Shown in pieces: positions 9,887 to 17,933 of a stretch of 64,000 nt of DNA (the stretch's first letter is position 1; each line of letters starts with the position of its first letter). This DNA is from Rhizobium mayense. Its GTDB lineage: Bacteria > Pseudomonadota > Alphaproteobacteria > Rhizobiales > Rhizobiaceae. Both the position numbers and the translations under genes were made by a program. The notes under the pieces were generated by a model, which had not been told where the DNA came from, made no database searches, and saw only the letters and a program-made list of their open reading frames with translations. The stretch covers positions 62,001 through 126,000 of the forward strand of contig NZ_JARFYM010000017.1 in the NCBI RefSeq assembly GCF_030272705.1, given 5' to 3'.

Positions 9887-11482
9887 ATGGCACCTCGCGT
9901 TCTCGTATCCGACGAACTGTCGGAAACCGCCGTCCAAATCTTTCGCGATCGCGGCGTCGAAGTCGATTTCCAGCCGCAGCTCGGCAAGGACAAAGACAAA
10001 CTGCTCGAAATCATCGGCAATTATGACGGCCTCGCCATCCGCTCCGCCACCAAGGTGACGGAAAAGATCATCGAAGCGGCGAAGAATCTGAAGGTCGTAG
10101 GCCGTGCCGGCATCGGCGTCGACAACGTCGATATCCCGGCCGCTTCGCGCCGCGGCATCATCGTCATGAACACGCCGTTCGGCAATTCGATCACAACAGC
10201 CGAACACTCCATCGCGCTGATGTTCGCCGTTGCCCGCCAGCTTCCGTCCGCCGACGCCTCGACCCAGGCCGGCAAGTGGGAAAAGTCGAAGTTCATGGGT
10301 GTCGAAATCACCGGCAAGACGCTCGGCGTCATCGGCGCCGGCAATATCGGCTCCATCGTCATTGCCCGCGCCATCGGCCTGAAGATGCATGTCGTTGCCT
10401 ATGACCCGTTCCTCTCCAAGGAACGCGCCGAGGAGATGGGCGTGGTCAAGGTCGAGCTCGACGAACTTTTCGCCCGCGCCGATTTCATCACGCTGCACGT
10501 GCCGCTGACGGACAAGACCCGCAATATCATTGACGCCGACGCGCTTGCCAAAACCAAGCCGGGCGTGCGCATCATCAACTGCGCCCGCGGCGGTCTGGTA
10601 GATGAGGCAGCGCTTGCCGCCGCCATCAAGTCCGGCCATGTCGCCGGCGCAGCCTTCGACGTGTTCGAAGTCGAGCCTGCCAAGGAAAGCCCGCTGTTCG
10701 GCTTGCCGAACGTCGTCTGCACGCCGCATCTCGGCGCTTCGACCACGGAAGCGCAGGAGAATGTCGCCCTGCAGGTGGCCGAGCAGATGTCGGACTATCT
10801 CGTCAAGGGCGCGGTTTCCAACGCGATCAACATGCCCTCGATTACCGCCGAGGAAGCGCCGATCCTGAAGCCGTTCATCAAGCTCGCCGACGTTCTCGGC
10901 GCCTTCGTCGGCCAGGTAACGGAAGATCCGATCAAGGAAATCGAGATCCTCTACGACGGCGTTACCGCGGGGATGAACACCAAGGCGCTGACGAGCGCGC
11001 TGTTGGCCGGCCTCATCCGCAACCAGGTTGCCGACGTCAACATGGTTTCGGCGCCCATCATGATCAAGGAAAAGGGCATCGTGCTCGCAGAAGTCAAGCG
11101 CGACAAGACCGGCGTCTATGACGGCTACATCAAGCTGACGGTCACCACCGACAGCATGACGCGCTCGATCGCCGGCACCGTCTTCTCCGATGGCAAGCCC
11201 CGCTTCATTCAGATCAAGGGCATCAATCTCGACGCCGATGTCGGCAGCCACATGGTCTATATCGCCAATACCGACGTTCCCGGCATGATCGGCTTCATCG
11301 GCACGACGTTGGGTGCCGCCAATGTCAACATCGCCAACTTCCAGCTCGGCCGCGACAAGCAGGGCGGCGATGCCATCGCGCTGCTTTACGTCGACGGCCC
11401 GATCAACGACGAGGTTCTGGCCAAACTGACCGCCAACCAGGCGATCCGCCAGGCAAAGCCGCTGGTGTTCAACGTCGACTAG
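9887..11482 (+). CDS. serA: D-3-phosphoglycerate dehydrogenase
   Basis: First committed step of serine synthesis, oxidising 3-phosphoglycerate with NAD. 531 residues, the long form: N-terminal substrate domain, NAD fold with GAGNIGSIV, catalytic signature NCARGGLVDE and the active-site histidine in TPHLGAST, an intervening domain, and a C-terminal ACT domain starting about VYIANTDVPGM, which in this family senses serine. AGGAGG seven bases before the ATG. Follows serC. Confidence 0.97.
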   Translation: MAPRVLVSDELSETAVQIFRDRGVEVDFQPQLGKDKDKLLEIIGNYDGLAIRSATKVTEKIIEAAKNLKVVGRAGIGVDNVDIPAASRRGIIVMNTPFGNSITTAEHSIALMFAVARQLPSADASTQAGKWEKSKFMGVEITGKTLGVIGAGNIGSIVIARAIGLKMHVVAYDPFLSKERAEEMGVVKVELDELFARADFITLHVPLTDKTRNIIDADALAKTKPGVRIINCARGGLVDEAALAAAIKSGHVAGAAFDVFEVEPAKESPLFGLPNVVCTPHLGASTTEAQENVALQVAEQMSDYLVKGAVSNAINMPSITAEEAPILKPFIKLADVLGAFVGQVTEDPIKEIEILYDGVTAGMNTKALTSALLAGLIRNQVADVNMVSAPIMIKEKGIVLAEVKRDKTGVYDGYIKLTVTTDSMTRSIAGTVFSDGKPRFIQIKGINLDADVGSHMVYIANTDVPGMIGFIGTTLGAANVNIANFQLGRDKQGGDAIALLYVDGPINDEVLAKLTANQAIRQAKPLVFNVD

Positions 11483-11655
11483 ACTTGCTCCTCCCAAGAG
11501 CGACAGGTGAGCCCGGTGCAGGAAACTGCGCCGGCTCTGCTGTTGGAATGCACCTCCTAACGGGCTGTGGATAAGTCCGCCTATCGGGCTATCGGCTCCC
11601 CTTCAAACATGCCTATCTCTTTGTCATGGGGGCCTCACAAGAAAATGGTGGGCGA

Positions 11656-12315
11656 ATGATGAGCAAGCCGGTAGCGGCTTGGCTTGCGAAACCGGCTGCG
11701 GCGGCGATCGTGCTGTTTGCTCGTGCCGTCACCGCCGTGAGAGCGATCTGGGCGGAGATCGGCGTACCGTCCGGACAGTGCGTCTATTTCGCCAATCACT
11801 CCAGCAATGGCGATTTCATCCTCATCTGGGCGGTGCTTCCGCCGCGGCTCAGATATCGAACACGTCCGGTCGCGGCCGCCGACTATTGGCTGAAGTCGAA
11901 GCTGAAGGGCTTCATCGGCCGCGACGTATTCAATGCTGTGCTCATCGAACGGGTTCGCGAGGCACGGACGAAAGACCCGGTCGAACAGATGGCCGCCGCT
12001 CTCGATGCGGGCTCCTCGCTGATCCTGTTTCCCGAGGGCACGCGGAACCTGACGGAAGCGCCTTTGCAGCCGTTCAAGAGCGGGCTGTTTCATCTGGCGA
12101 AGATGCGCCCCGATATCGATCTCGTTCCCGTCTGGATCAACAATCTCAACCGTGTGATGCCGAAGGGCGAGATCGTGCCCATTCCGCTGATCTGCACGGT
12201 GACGTTCGGCGATCCACTGCATATCGGCGCAGACGAAGAGAAGGCGGATTTTCTGGCGCGGGCGCAAGCGGCGCTGTTGGCCCTCTCTCCCAAACCAATG
12301 GGGAGTGGCGAATGA
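11656..12315 (+). CDS. PlsC-type 1-acylglycerol-phosphate acyltransferase
   Basis: 219 residues with NHSSNGD (the NHx4D catalytic motif) near residue 45 and FPEGTRN (substrate-binding) around 125; a hydrophobic N terminus fits membrane association. The family transfers an acyl chain to lysophosphatidate, but the exact acceptor here is open. First gene of a four-gene coupled operon: its TGA overlaps the next ATG (ATGA). Start could be 11656 or 11659; GGTGGG lies just upstream. The operon mix suggests phospholipid or modified lipid synthesis. Confidence 0.8.
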   Translation: MMSKPVAAWLAKPAAAAIVLFARAVTAVRAIWAEIGVPSGQCVYFANHSSNGDFILIWAVLPPRLRYRTRPVAAADYWLKSKLKGFIGRDVFNAVLIERVREARTKDPVEQMAAALDAGSSLILFPEGTRNLTEAPLQPFKSGLFHLAKMRPDIDLVPVWINNLNRVMPKGEIVPIPLICTVTFGDPLHIGADEEKADFLARAQAALLALSPKPMGSGE

Positions 12316-13262
12316 GCGCAGCAAGCTCTGATCTCATCCAGCTTATCCTAGGTATCCTCGGTGTTCTGATCGTCGCTTCCGTCATCGGCCAGGTGCTGCA
12401 GCAACGCCTGTCGCCGGATGGGTCCAACGCGGCGATCGAAAACCTCAATGCCCGCATCAAGGCCTGGTGGGTGATGGTGATCCTGATCGGCATCGCCTTT
12501 CTGGCGGGCCGCGCCGGCGTCATCCTGCTTTTCGCCTTTTGCTCCTTTGCGGCGTTGCGCGAGTTCGTCACGCTCATCAACACCAGGCGCGCCGACCATT
12601 GGGCACTTGCCGCCGCGTTCTTCGTGGCGCTGCCGGTCCAATATTATCTGCTCTGGGCCGAGCAATACGGCATCTTTTCCATCTTCATCCCCGTCTACGC
12701 CTTTTTGTTCATGCCGATTATTGCGGTCCTGCGCGGCGATACCGAGCGCTTCCTGATCCGTATTGCCGAGGTGCAATGGGCGCTGATGATTTGCGTCTTC
12801 TGCGCCTCGCATGTGCCCGCACTGCTAACCCTCCACATACCCGGCTATGAGGGGCGCAACGTCCTTTTGATCGCTTTTCTCGTCATCGTCGTGCAGCTCA
12901 GCGATGTCCTGCAATATGTCTGGGGCAAGCTATTTGGCCGCCACAAGATCGCACCAAAGCTGTCACCGTCCAAAACGGTCGAAGGTTTCATCGGTGGCGT
13001 TGCCAGCGCGACATTGATCGGGGCGGCGCTCTGGTGGATCACGCCGTTCACACCGCTGCAGGCGGGCCTTCTTGCCTTCGTGATTACACTGATGGGCTTC
13101 TTCGGCGGGCTGGTGATGTCGGCGATCAAACGTGATCGTGGGGTCAAGGACTGGGGACATCTGATCGAAGGTCATGGCGGGCTGATCGACCGGCTGGATT
13201 CCGTCGTTTTCTCCGCGCCGATTTTCTTTCACCTCGTGCGCTACTGGTGGTCGCTGTCATGA
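12312..13262 (+). CDS. CdsA-like phosphatidate cytidylyltransferase
   Basis: 316 residues, with several hydrophobic segments. The C-terminal signature of CDP-diacylglycerol synthases is intact: KRDRGVKDWG followed by GHGGLIDRLDS, carrying the metal-binding aspartates. Makes CDP-diacylglycerol from CTP and phosphatidate. ATG overlaps the stop of the acyltransferase, and its own stop overlaps the start of the next gene. Probably a second CdsA-like enzyme, the housekeeping one usually sitting with frr/uppS; that is inference. Confidence 0.82.
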   Translation: MSAASSDLIQLILGILGVLIVASVIGQVLQQRLSPDGSNAAIENLNARIKAWWVMVILIGIAFLAGRAGVILLFAFCSFAALREFVTLINTRRADHWALAAAFFVALPVQYYLLWAEQYGIFSIFIPVYAFLFMPIIAVLRGDTERFLIRIAEVQWALMICVFCASHVPALLTLHIPGYEGRNVLLIAFLVIVVQLSDVLQYVWGKLFGRHKIAPKLSPSKTVEGFIGGVASATLIGAALWWITPFTPLQAGLLAFVITLMGFFGGLVMSAIKRDRGVKDWGHLIEGHGGLIDRLDSVVFSAPIFFHLVRYWWSLS

Positions 13263-13645
13263 CGTCGCTGGGGAGGGCGCTTGCCGGCAGCAGCGTCGTG
13301 CACGTGCTTTTCGCTTTCCTGGCCATGGGCGGCTGGGCCGTCTTTGCCAACCGCTTGCACCCAATGCCGCAGCCGGTGATTTCCGGTCTTGTTCAGGGCA
13401 TTCTGTCGGCTTGCCTGACGCTGTTTCTCAAGTCGGTTGTCGAAGGCCTGTCGAAACGCTTCAGCGGCTTCACGGCGCTCTGGGCACCGCCGTTGATCGC
13501 CTGTGTCGGCTCAACCGGGATATTGGTGACGATCCATGCGCTCAGCGGCACCCCGGAGATATTGAAGACCATCGCAGTGCCGCTGTTGGTCTCGACCAGC
13601 TATGCGGCGATCTACAACTATTCGATTTCCGGCGGGAGACGTTAG
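13259..13645 (+). CDS. small membrane protein of lipid operon
   Basis: 128 residues starting MTSLGRALAGSS at an ATG that overlaps the previous TGA. Four hydrophobic stretches cover most of the length, so it is an inner membrane protein. No family recognised. Tight coupling to a CdsA-like and a CDP-alcohol phosphotransferase gene suggests a role in the same lipid pathway, possibly as a transporter or subunit. Confidence 0.65.
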   Translation: MTSLGRALAGSSVVHVLFAFLAMGGWAVFANRLHPMPQPVISGLVQGILSACLTLFLKSVVEGLSKRFSGFTALWAPPLIACVGSTGILVTIHALSGTPEILKTIAVPLLVSTSYAAIYNYSISGGRR

Positions 13646-13649
13646 GTTC

Positions 13650-14312
13650 ATGGCGAGCGAGGGTATGGGTGACAGGCGGCCATTGGCGAGCCGCAACACG
13701 CGCTGGGCGCGGGCACTGGCGCGGCGCATGACGAGCCTGTCGGTGACGCCGAACCAGATATCGCAGGCGAGCATGGTCATGGCGGCGCTGGCCGGCGGTT
13801 CTTTCTGGGTGTCAGGCTGGCTGGCGGGGCAGGGCGACGGCGGGCTGCGCGCCCTATTCCTGGTCCTCGCGGCACTCTTCTGCCAACTTCGCCTGCTGTG
13901 CAATCTGCTTGACGGCATGGTGGCCGTCGAGGGCGGCAAGGGCGAAGCGGATGGACCGTTCTGGAATGAATTCCCGGATCGCGTTGCCGATATCCTGATC
14001 TTCGCCGGCGTCGGCTACGGCATCGCCGCGCCCGGCCTTGGCTGGGCTGCGGCCGCCTTCGCCGTTCTCACCGCCTATGTCCGCGAGCTAGGCCGTGCCA
14101 CCGGCAATCCCAGCGATTTCGGCGGGCCGATGGCCAAGCAGCACCGTATGGCAACAATGACGACCGCCGCGCTGCTGTCGGTCATCGAAGTGCTGTGGAG
14201 TGGCAGCTCCTGGCTGCTGACCATCGCACTCTGGATCGTTGCGGTCGGCGCGGCGGTGACGGCTCTTCGCCGCGGCCTCCACCTTATTCAGCGGCTAAAG
14301 GCCAGGGGTTGA
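13650..14312 (+). CDS. CDP-alcohol phosphatidyltransferase-family protein
   Basis: 220 residues with six or so membrane segments. The family motif DG-x2-AR-x8-G-x3-D-x3-D appears as D88, G89, A92, then V93 in place of Arg, G102, then N106 in place of the third Asp, and D110. Two motif positions are therefore altered. The class joins a CDP-linked lipid to an alcohol; here the substrate is unknown and reduced or changed activity is possible. Starts four bases after the previous stop. Confidence 0.7.
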   Translation: MASEGMGDRRPLASRNTRWARALARRMTSLSVTPNQISQASMVMAALAGGSFWVSGWLAGQGDGGLRALFLVLAALFCQLRLLCNLLDGMVAVEGGKGEADGPFWNEFPDRVADILIFAGVGYGIAAPGLGWAAAAFAVLTAYVRELGRATGNPSDFGGPMAKQHRMATMTTAALLSVIEVLWSGSSWLLTIALWIVAVGAAVTALRRGLHLIQRLKARG

Positions 14313-14513
14313 TCGGCTGTTTCATTCGTCGTCGCAATATCGGTGATTCGCCGCCCCTTGCGCCGGGCAGCAATCCTTTCTATATCCGTGATCCATCAAG
14401 GCCGGGTGGCCAACTGGCCGCGTGCCCGCATATGATAAAAATCCGCCGCTTTTGTATGGCAACCGGTGGACAGAATACAGCACCGAAGATCGACTGAGAT
14501 TGGCGGCAAGACC

Positions 14514-15713
14514 GTGAACACACTGGATTTTGACAAGAGGCCGGAAGATACGCGCGTTGTCGTCGCCATGTCTGGCGGCGTCGATAGTTCCGTCGTTGCC
14601 GGTATTCTGAGGCGTCAGGGCTATGATGTGCTTGGGATCACGCTGCAGCTTTACGATCACGGCGCAGCAGTGCACCGCGCCGGGTCGTGCTGCGCTGGCC
14701 AGGATATCGATGATGCCCGCCGCGTCTGCGAGACGCTTGGCATTCCGCATTACGTCCTCGACTACGAAAAGCGGTTCCGCGAGACGGTGATCAATCCTTT
14801 CGCCGAAAGCTATGTTGCCGGCGAGACGCCGATCCCCTGCGTTGCCTGCAACCAAACGGTCAAGTTCGCCGATCTCTTGGCGACCGCCAAGGAGCTCGGC
14901 GCCGATGCGCTGGCGACCGGCCACTATATCCGCTCGCGCCCGAACCCGTCCGCCGAGCATCCTAGCCGCCGTGCGCTCTATCGCCCGGCCGATGCCGATC
15001 GCGACCAGAGCTATTTCCTCTTTGCGACCACGCAGGAGCAGATCGACTATCTGCGCTTTCCGCTCGGCGGCATGCCGAAATCGGAGACGCGTGCGCTTGC
15101 CGAGGAAATGGGCCTCGTCGTTGCCAAGAAGGCCGACAGCCAGGACATTTGTTTCGTGCCGCAGGGCAAATATTCCGACGTGATCGCCAAGCTGAAGCCG
15201 AATGCGGCGCTTGCCGGCGAGATCGTCCATCTCGACGGCCGCGTGCTCGGCCAACACGAAGGCATCTTGCACTATACGATCGGCCAACGCCGCGGCATCG
15301 GTATAGCGACCGGCGAGCCGCTCTACGTCGTCTATCTCGACGCCCGTTCGCGTCGTGTCATCGTCGGCCCGAAGGAGGCGCTGGAAACGCACCGCGTCTA
15401 TCTCCGCGACGTCAACTGGCTGGGTGACGAGCCGCTGGCGAAGGCAGCTTCGGGCGAGGGTTTTGCGTGCTACGCCAAGGTCCGCTCGACCCGCGCGCCG
15501 GCCCCTGCCGTGCTGTATGCGGACGCGACCGGCATCTATGTCGATCTGACGATCGGCGAGGCAGGTGTTGCTCCTGGCCAGGCCTGCGCGCTCTATTCCG
15601 CCCCCGGCGACGACGCCCGCGTTTACGGCGGCGGCTTCATCGAACGCTCCGAACGCGAGCCGATGGCGGAAGCCTCGCTGAAGGCATTGCTGGCCAGCCC
15701 GGTCGCCGCCTGA
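14514..15713 (+). CDS. mnmA: tRNA 2-thiouridylase MnmA
   Basis: 399 residues from the GTG at 14514. Adds sulfur to U34 of tRNA-Lys, -Glu and -Gln. PP-loop SGGVDSS at about 20-26, the catalytic cysteine region IPCVACN and the second cysteine in SQDICFV are present, as are GHYIRS and YTIGQRRGIG. GTG chosen because the conserved part begins right after it; the frame is open to 14466 but with unconserved sequence. A weak GGCGGCAAG ribosome site precedes. Rhizobial length. Confidence 0.93.
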   Translation: MNTLDFDKRPEDTRVVVAMSGGVDSSVVAGILRRQGYDVLGITLQLYDHGAAVHRAGSCCAGQDIDDARRVCETLGIPHYVLDYEKRFRETVINPFAESYVAGETPIPCVACNQTVKFADLLATAKELGADALATGHYIRSRPNPSAEHPSRRALYRPADADRDQSYFLFATTQEQIDYLRFPLGGMPKSETRALAEEMGLVVAKKADSQDICFVPQGKYSDVIAKLKPNAALAGEIVHLDGRVLGQHEGILHYTIGQRRGIGIATGEPLYVVYLDARSRRVIVGPKEALETHRVYLRDVNWLGDEPLAKAASGEGFACYAKVRSTRAPAPAVLYADATGIYVDLTIGEAGVAPGQACALYSAPGDDARVYGGGFIERSEREPMAEASLKALLASPVAA

Positions 15714-15764
15714 CGACGTCTGGTGCCGGATAGTGGAAAGCACTGATTTTTCCAAATCATCCGC

Positions 15765-15793
15765 TTGACACCAAGCCGAACCGCACCTTATAA
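15765..15793 (+). promoter_or_regulatory. sigma-70 promoter for tRNA-Met
   Basis: TTGACA at 15765-15770, exactly 17 bases, then TTATAA at 15788-15793, in front of a tRNA gene. The transcript would start near 15800 with about 77 bases of leader. Confidence 0.7.
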
Positions 15794-15876
15794 GCCGCTC
15801 AACCGACGAGCCGACGCTCCTCGAGCGGCGGTATCGTTTGGCGTCACGTATAATTCAAGAGATTATGCGCTGAAAT

Positions 15877-15953
15877 GGCGGAGTAGCTCAGTAGGTCAGA
15901 GCAGAGGAATCATAATCCTTGTGTCGGGGGTTCAAATCCCTCCTCCGCTACCA
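15877..15953 (+). tRNA. tRNA-Met (CAT), elongator type
   Basis: 77 bases including encoded CCA. Acceptor GGCGGAG pairs with CTCCGCT (first pair G-U); the anticodon CAT is at 15911-15913 in a 7-base loop closed by GAGGA/TCCTT; the T arm carries GGTTCAAAT. Pairing at position 1-72 argues against an initiator tRNA only weakly, but the overall sequence matches rhizobial elongator tRNA-Met. The prophage begins about 60 bases downstream; it does not interrupt the tRNA. Confidence 0.93.
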
Positions 15954-16019
15954 AAATCTTCAACGAAATTAGTTGGTTCGACTAACTCATTCGTTGCGGC
16001 TTGATCGCCGCTGTAGCCG

Positions 16020-16055
16020 GACGCGCCTTTTGCGATTTTTGACACGGCTTTTGCG
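16020..16055 (+). repeat. two 15-bp direct repeats at phage end, possible transposase sites
   Basis: GACGCGCCTTTTGCG at 16020-16034 and GACACGGCTTTTGCG at 16041-16055 match at 13 of 15 positions with a 21-base period, two helical turns. They lie between the last phage gene and the host tRNA. Tandem transposase sites are expected at Mu-type ends; a clear equivalent at the other end was not found. Confidence 0.5.
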
Positions 16056-16086
16056 ACAAAGCGAAAATCGCAACTCGAACGGATTG

Positions 16087-16398
16087 TCACTTCTGCAGCA
16101 GCCCCGTGGCCTGACCTGTACTGCGCGATAGGGTACACTCCGCCGGAGAAGGAGTGCTTCCCTTGATGATGATCTGGGTGTGGATCATGGCAAGCGCCTC
16201 CGGATCGTTGAGCCGGTTCGTGGCCGCGTACCGTTCAAGCGCTGACTGGTCGATCTGATATCCGCAGGGCTGAGCATAGGCGATAACTTGTGCCAAGCCA
16301 CGAATTCGTTCCTGCGTATCTCTGTCGACTTCGGCCGACGAGACGGTAGCTGTGAAGGTTACGATCGCAAGGCCCAGCAAGGCGCCCGTCAGTCTCAT
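16087..16398 (-). CDS. small exported protein, last phage gene
   Basis: 103 residues: signal peptide (LTGALLGLAIVTFTATVSSA) then a mature part with two cysteines (YAQPCGYQ and PAECTLS) that could form a disulfide. No family recognised. Its ATG overlaps the methylase stop (ATGA), so it is co-expressed with it. Placement at the far right end of a Mu-type genome, beyond the tail fibre, is typical for cargo genes; superinfection exclusion or host-envelope change is possible but unproven. Confidence 0.7.
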   Translation of the reverse strand: MRLTGALLGLAIVTFTATVSSAEVDRDTQERIRGLAQVIAYAQPCGYQIDQSALERYAATNRLNDPEALAMIHTQIIIKGSTPSPAECTLSRSTGQATGLLQK

Positions 16399-17204
16399 GT
16401 CTTCCCCCTGATGATCAGCTCTCTCGCCTTCGTAGCGCGTCGCCTGTTCACCGTATAGGCCAATTCGACGGCGTCGATTAGACAGTCCGCGAAGAGCGAC
16501 CGGATTTCCGGCCGATCGTTGATCGACAGGATGAAGCTCCCTTTGAGCCGCAAGAGGCGTTCGGCCATTGCCGCAAACTGCTCGCGGCCAAAGAGAGCCT
16601 TGCCGTAATCATCCTCCGAGCCCCAATAGGGCGGGTCGAGGTAGAAGAGTGAGCCCGGCCGGTCGTAGCGATCAACGAACGCCATCCAGTCCAGGTTCTC
16701 TATAACGACGCCGGCCAGGCGCTCATGCACGTCTTCCAGAAGAGGCGCCAGGCGCGTCAGGTTGAAGCGTGCCGCGCCGGCGCGCTGGACGCCGAAATTC
16801 TGCCCTTCGACCTTCCCGCCAAATGCAAGCTTCTGGAGATAGATGAACCGCGCAGCGCGTTCCAGGTCGGTCAGGGTGGTCGGGTCGCAGGCCTTCAGGC
16901 GTTCGAACTCGCGCCGGCTGGTGATCTGGAATTTGAGCGTGTCCATGAACTGCGGATAGTGACGTTGCAGGATGCGGAAGAGGTTCACGACTTCGCCGTT
17001 TCGATCGTTGATGACCTCCGTCCGAGGGGCCTTCCTGCGGCGGAAAAACACGCCGCCCATCCCGACGAAAGGCTCGGCATAAAGGGTGTGTGGCCGCGCG
17101 GCGATCAGTTGCACGAGGCGGGGAGCGAGAGCGCGCTTTCCGCCGATCCATGCGGCCGGCGGCTGAGTATTGGGAACGTCTCTAAAATCTTCTTCAAAGC
17201 CCAT
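16395..17204 (-). CDS. DNA adenine methylase, D12 class
   Basis: 269 residues. The SAM-binding motif FVGMGG is at about 46-51 and the catalytic DPPY at 190-193, in the order of D12-class (Dam-like) N6-adenine methyltransferases. PPAAWIGGKRAL at the N terminus is also typical. Probably methylates phage DNA to avoid host or recipient restriction; in Mu the corresponding right-end position is taken by com-mom. No restriction enzyme gene is adjacent. The sequence upstream of its ATG is poor in ribosome-site signal. Confidence 0.88.
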   Translation of the reverse strand: MGFEEDFRDVPNTQPPAAWIGGKRALAPRLVQLIAARPHTLYAEPFVGMGGVFFRRRKAPRTEVINDRNGEVVNLFRILQRHYPQFMDTLKFQITSRREFERLKACDPTTLTDLERAARFIYLQKLAFGGKVEGQNFGVQRAGAARFNLTRLAPLLEDVHERLAGVVIENLDWMAFVDRYDRPGSLFYLDPPYWGSEDDYGKALFGREQFAAMAERLLRLKGSFILSINDRPEIRSLFADCLIDAVELAYTVNRRRATKARELIIRGKT

Positions 17205-17366
17205 TTGAAACCGTTTTGAGAATCAGTCACGAAGAGCCCGCCCTGCAGGGTACGGGTGTGACAGTTATCTCTTTCATGCTGTCGGACGGGGCTGGTCGCC
17301 AAACTAAGACCCGTCGCCGTGGCGTCGCTATATGCGCCACGGCCGCCCGTTGTAGCGGGCAGATAT
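17205..17366. other. gap between fibre-assembly gene and methylase
   Basis: 162 bases without a credible gene. It contains GCCCG (17345-17349) and CGGGC (17355-17359) as a small stem-loop just after the fibre-assembly gene; no T-run follows. A separate promoter for the methylase unit would lie here. Confidence 0.4.
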
Positions 17367-17930
17367 TCACCAGGCGATCTTGGACACATCCTCGGTAGAG
17401 ATCGATGCCATCACTTGAGCGCTTAGAGATGCAAGCTTGTTTTGGCATGCGACGATCCAAGCCTTACCGTCAGACCCAGCCTGCTGGATTTGCGAAGCAT
17501 CATGCGGACGAAACGCCCATTCCCCGGCTTCGTCTTCACACCAGAATGGCGTGGACCAACCAGCGGCGAGGTCGGGCAAGAGGCTCGCGGTGACGCTGCC
17601 CATCATGTTGATCTGGTCGGTGATGCCACTCGGATATGTATGTTCCGACCCAAGAGCAGAGGACTTGTAGCCGCCAATGATCGCAGCGGCGCAAGCTGCT
17701 GTGAGAGCGGCGATCCGCCCGGCCTTAATGTCGTCAAGCGCGATGACTGGCAGCGGCGGTGCCTTGAAGGCCGCACCATTGCGAACCCAACCCTCTTGAA
17801 CATCATCACTGATGGGCTCGAAGGTTTTGGCGATATCCTCGTGGAAAGCATCTGATGGCGTGATGTCTGCCGGGAGATCAACAATCTCCACGACCACATT
17901 TTCAGGCACACGACCGTAACGCATATTCAC
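17367..17930 (-). CDS. DUF4376-type tail-fibre-associated protein
   Basis: 187 residues. The second half, with AALTAACAAAIIGGYKSSAL and YPSGITDQINMMGS, resembles the DUF4376 domain found next to phage tail fibres. The N-terminal part is acidic and variable. Directly downstream of the fibre gene (3-base gap), so likely a fibre-assembly or fibre-tip component. Confidence 0.65.
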   Translation of the reverse strand: MNMRYGRVPENVVVEIVDLPADITPSDAFHEDIAKTFEPISDDVQEGWVRNGAAFKAPPLPVIALDDIKAGRIAALTAACAAAIIGGYKSSALGSEHTYPSGITDQINMMGSVTASLLPDLAAGWSTPFWCEDEAGEWAFRPHDASQIQQAGSDGKAWIVACQNKLASLSAQVMASISTEDVSKIAW

Positions 17931-17933
17931 CTC

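Noticed and set aside
9884..11497. A 537-codon minus-strand frame antisense to serA, and similar long frames opposite glmM, serC, mnmA and ftsH
   Set aside because: They mirror well-supported enzymes exactly; composition is that of GC-rich antisense frames and no family features appear.
15877..15953. tRNA-Met as phage attachment site
   Set aside because: The phage is of the transposing Mu type, has no tyrosine integrase, and no copy of the tRNA 3' end was seen at the other boundary. Proximity looks like chance.
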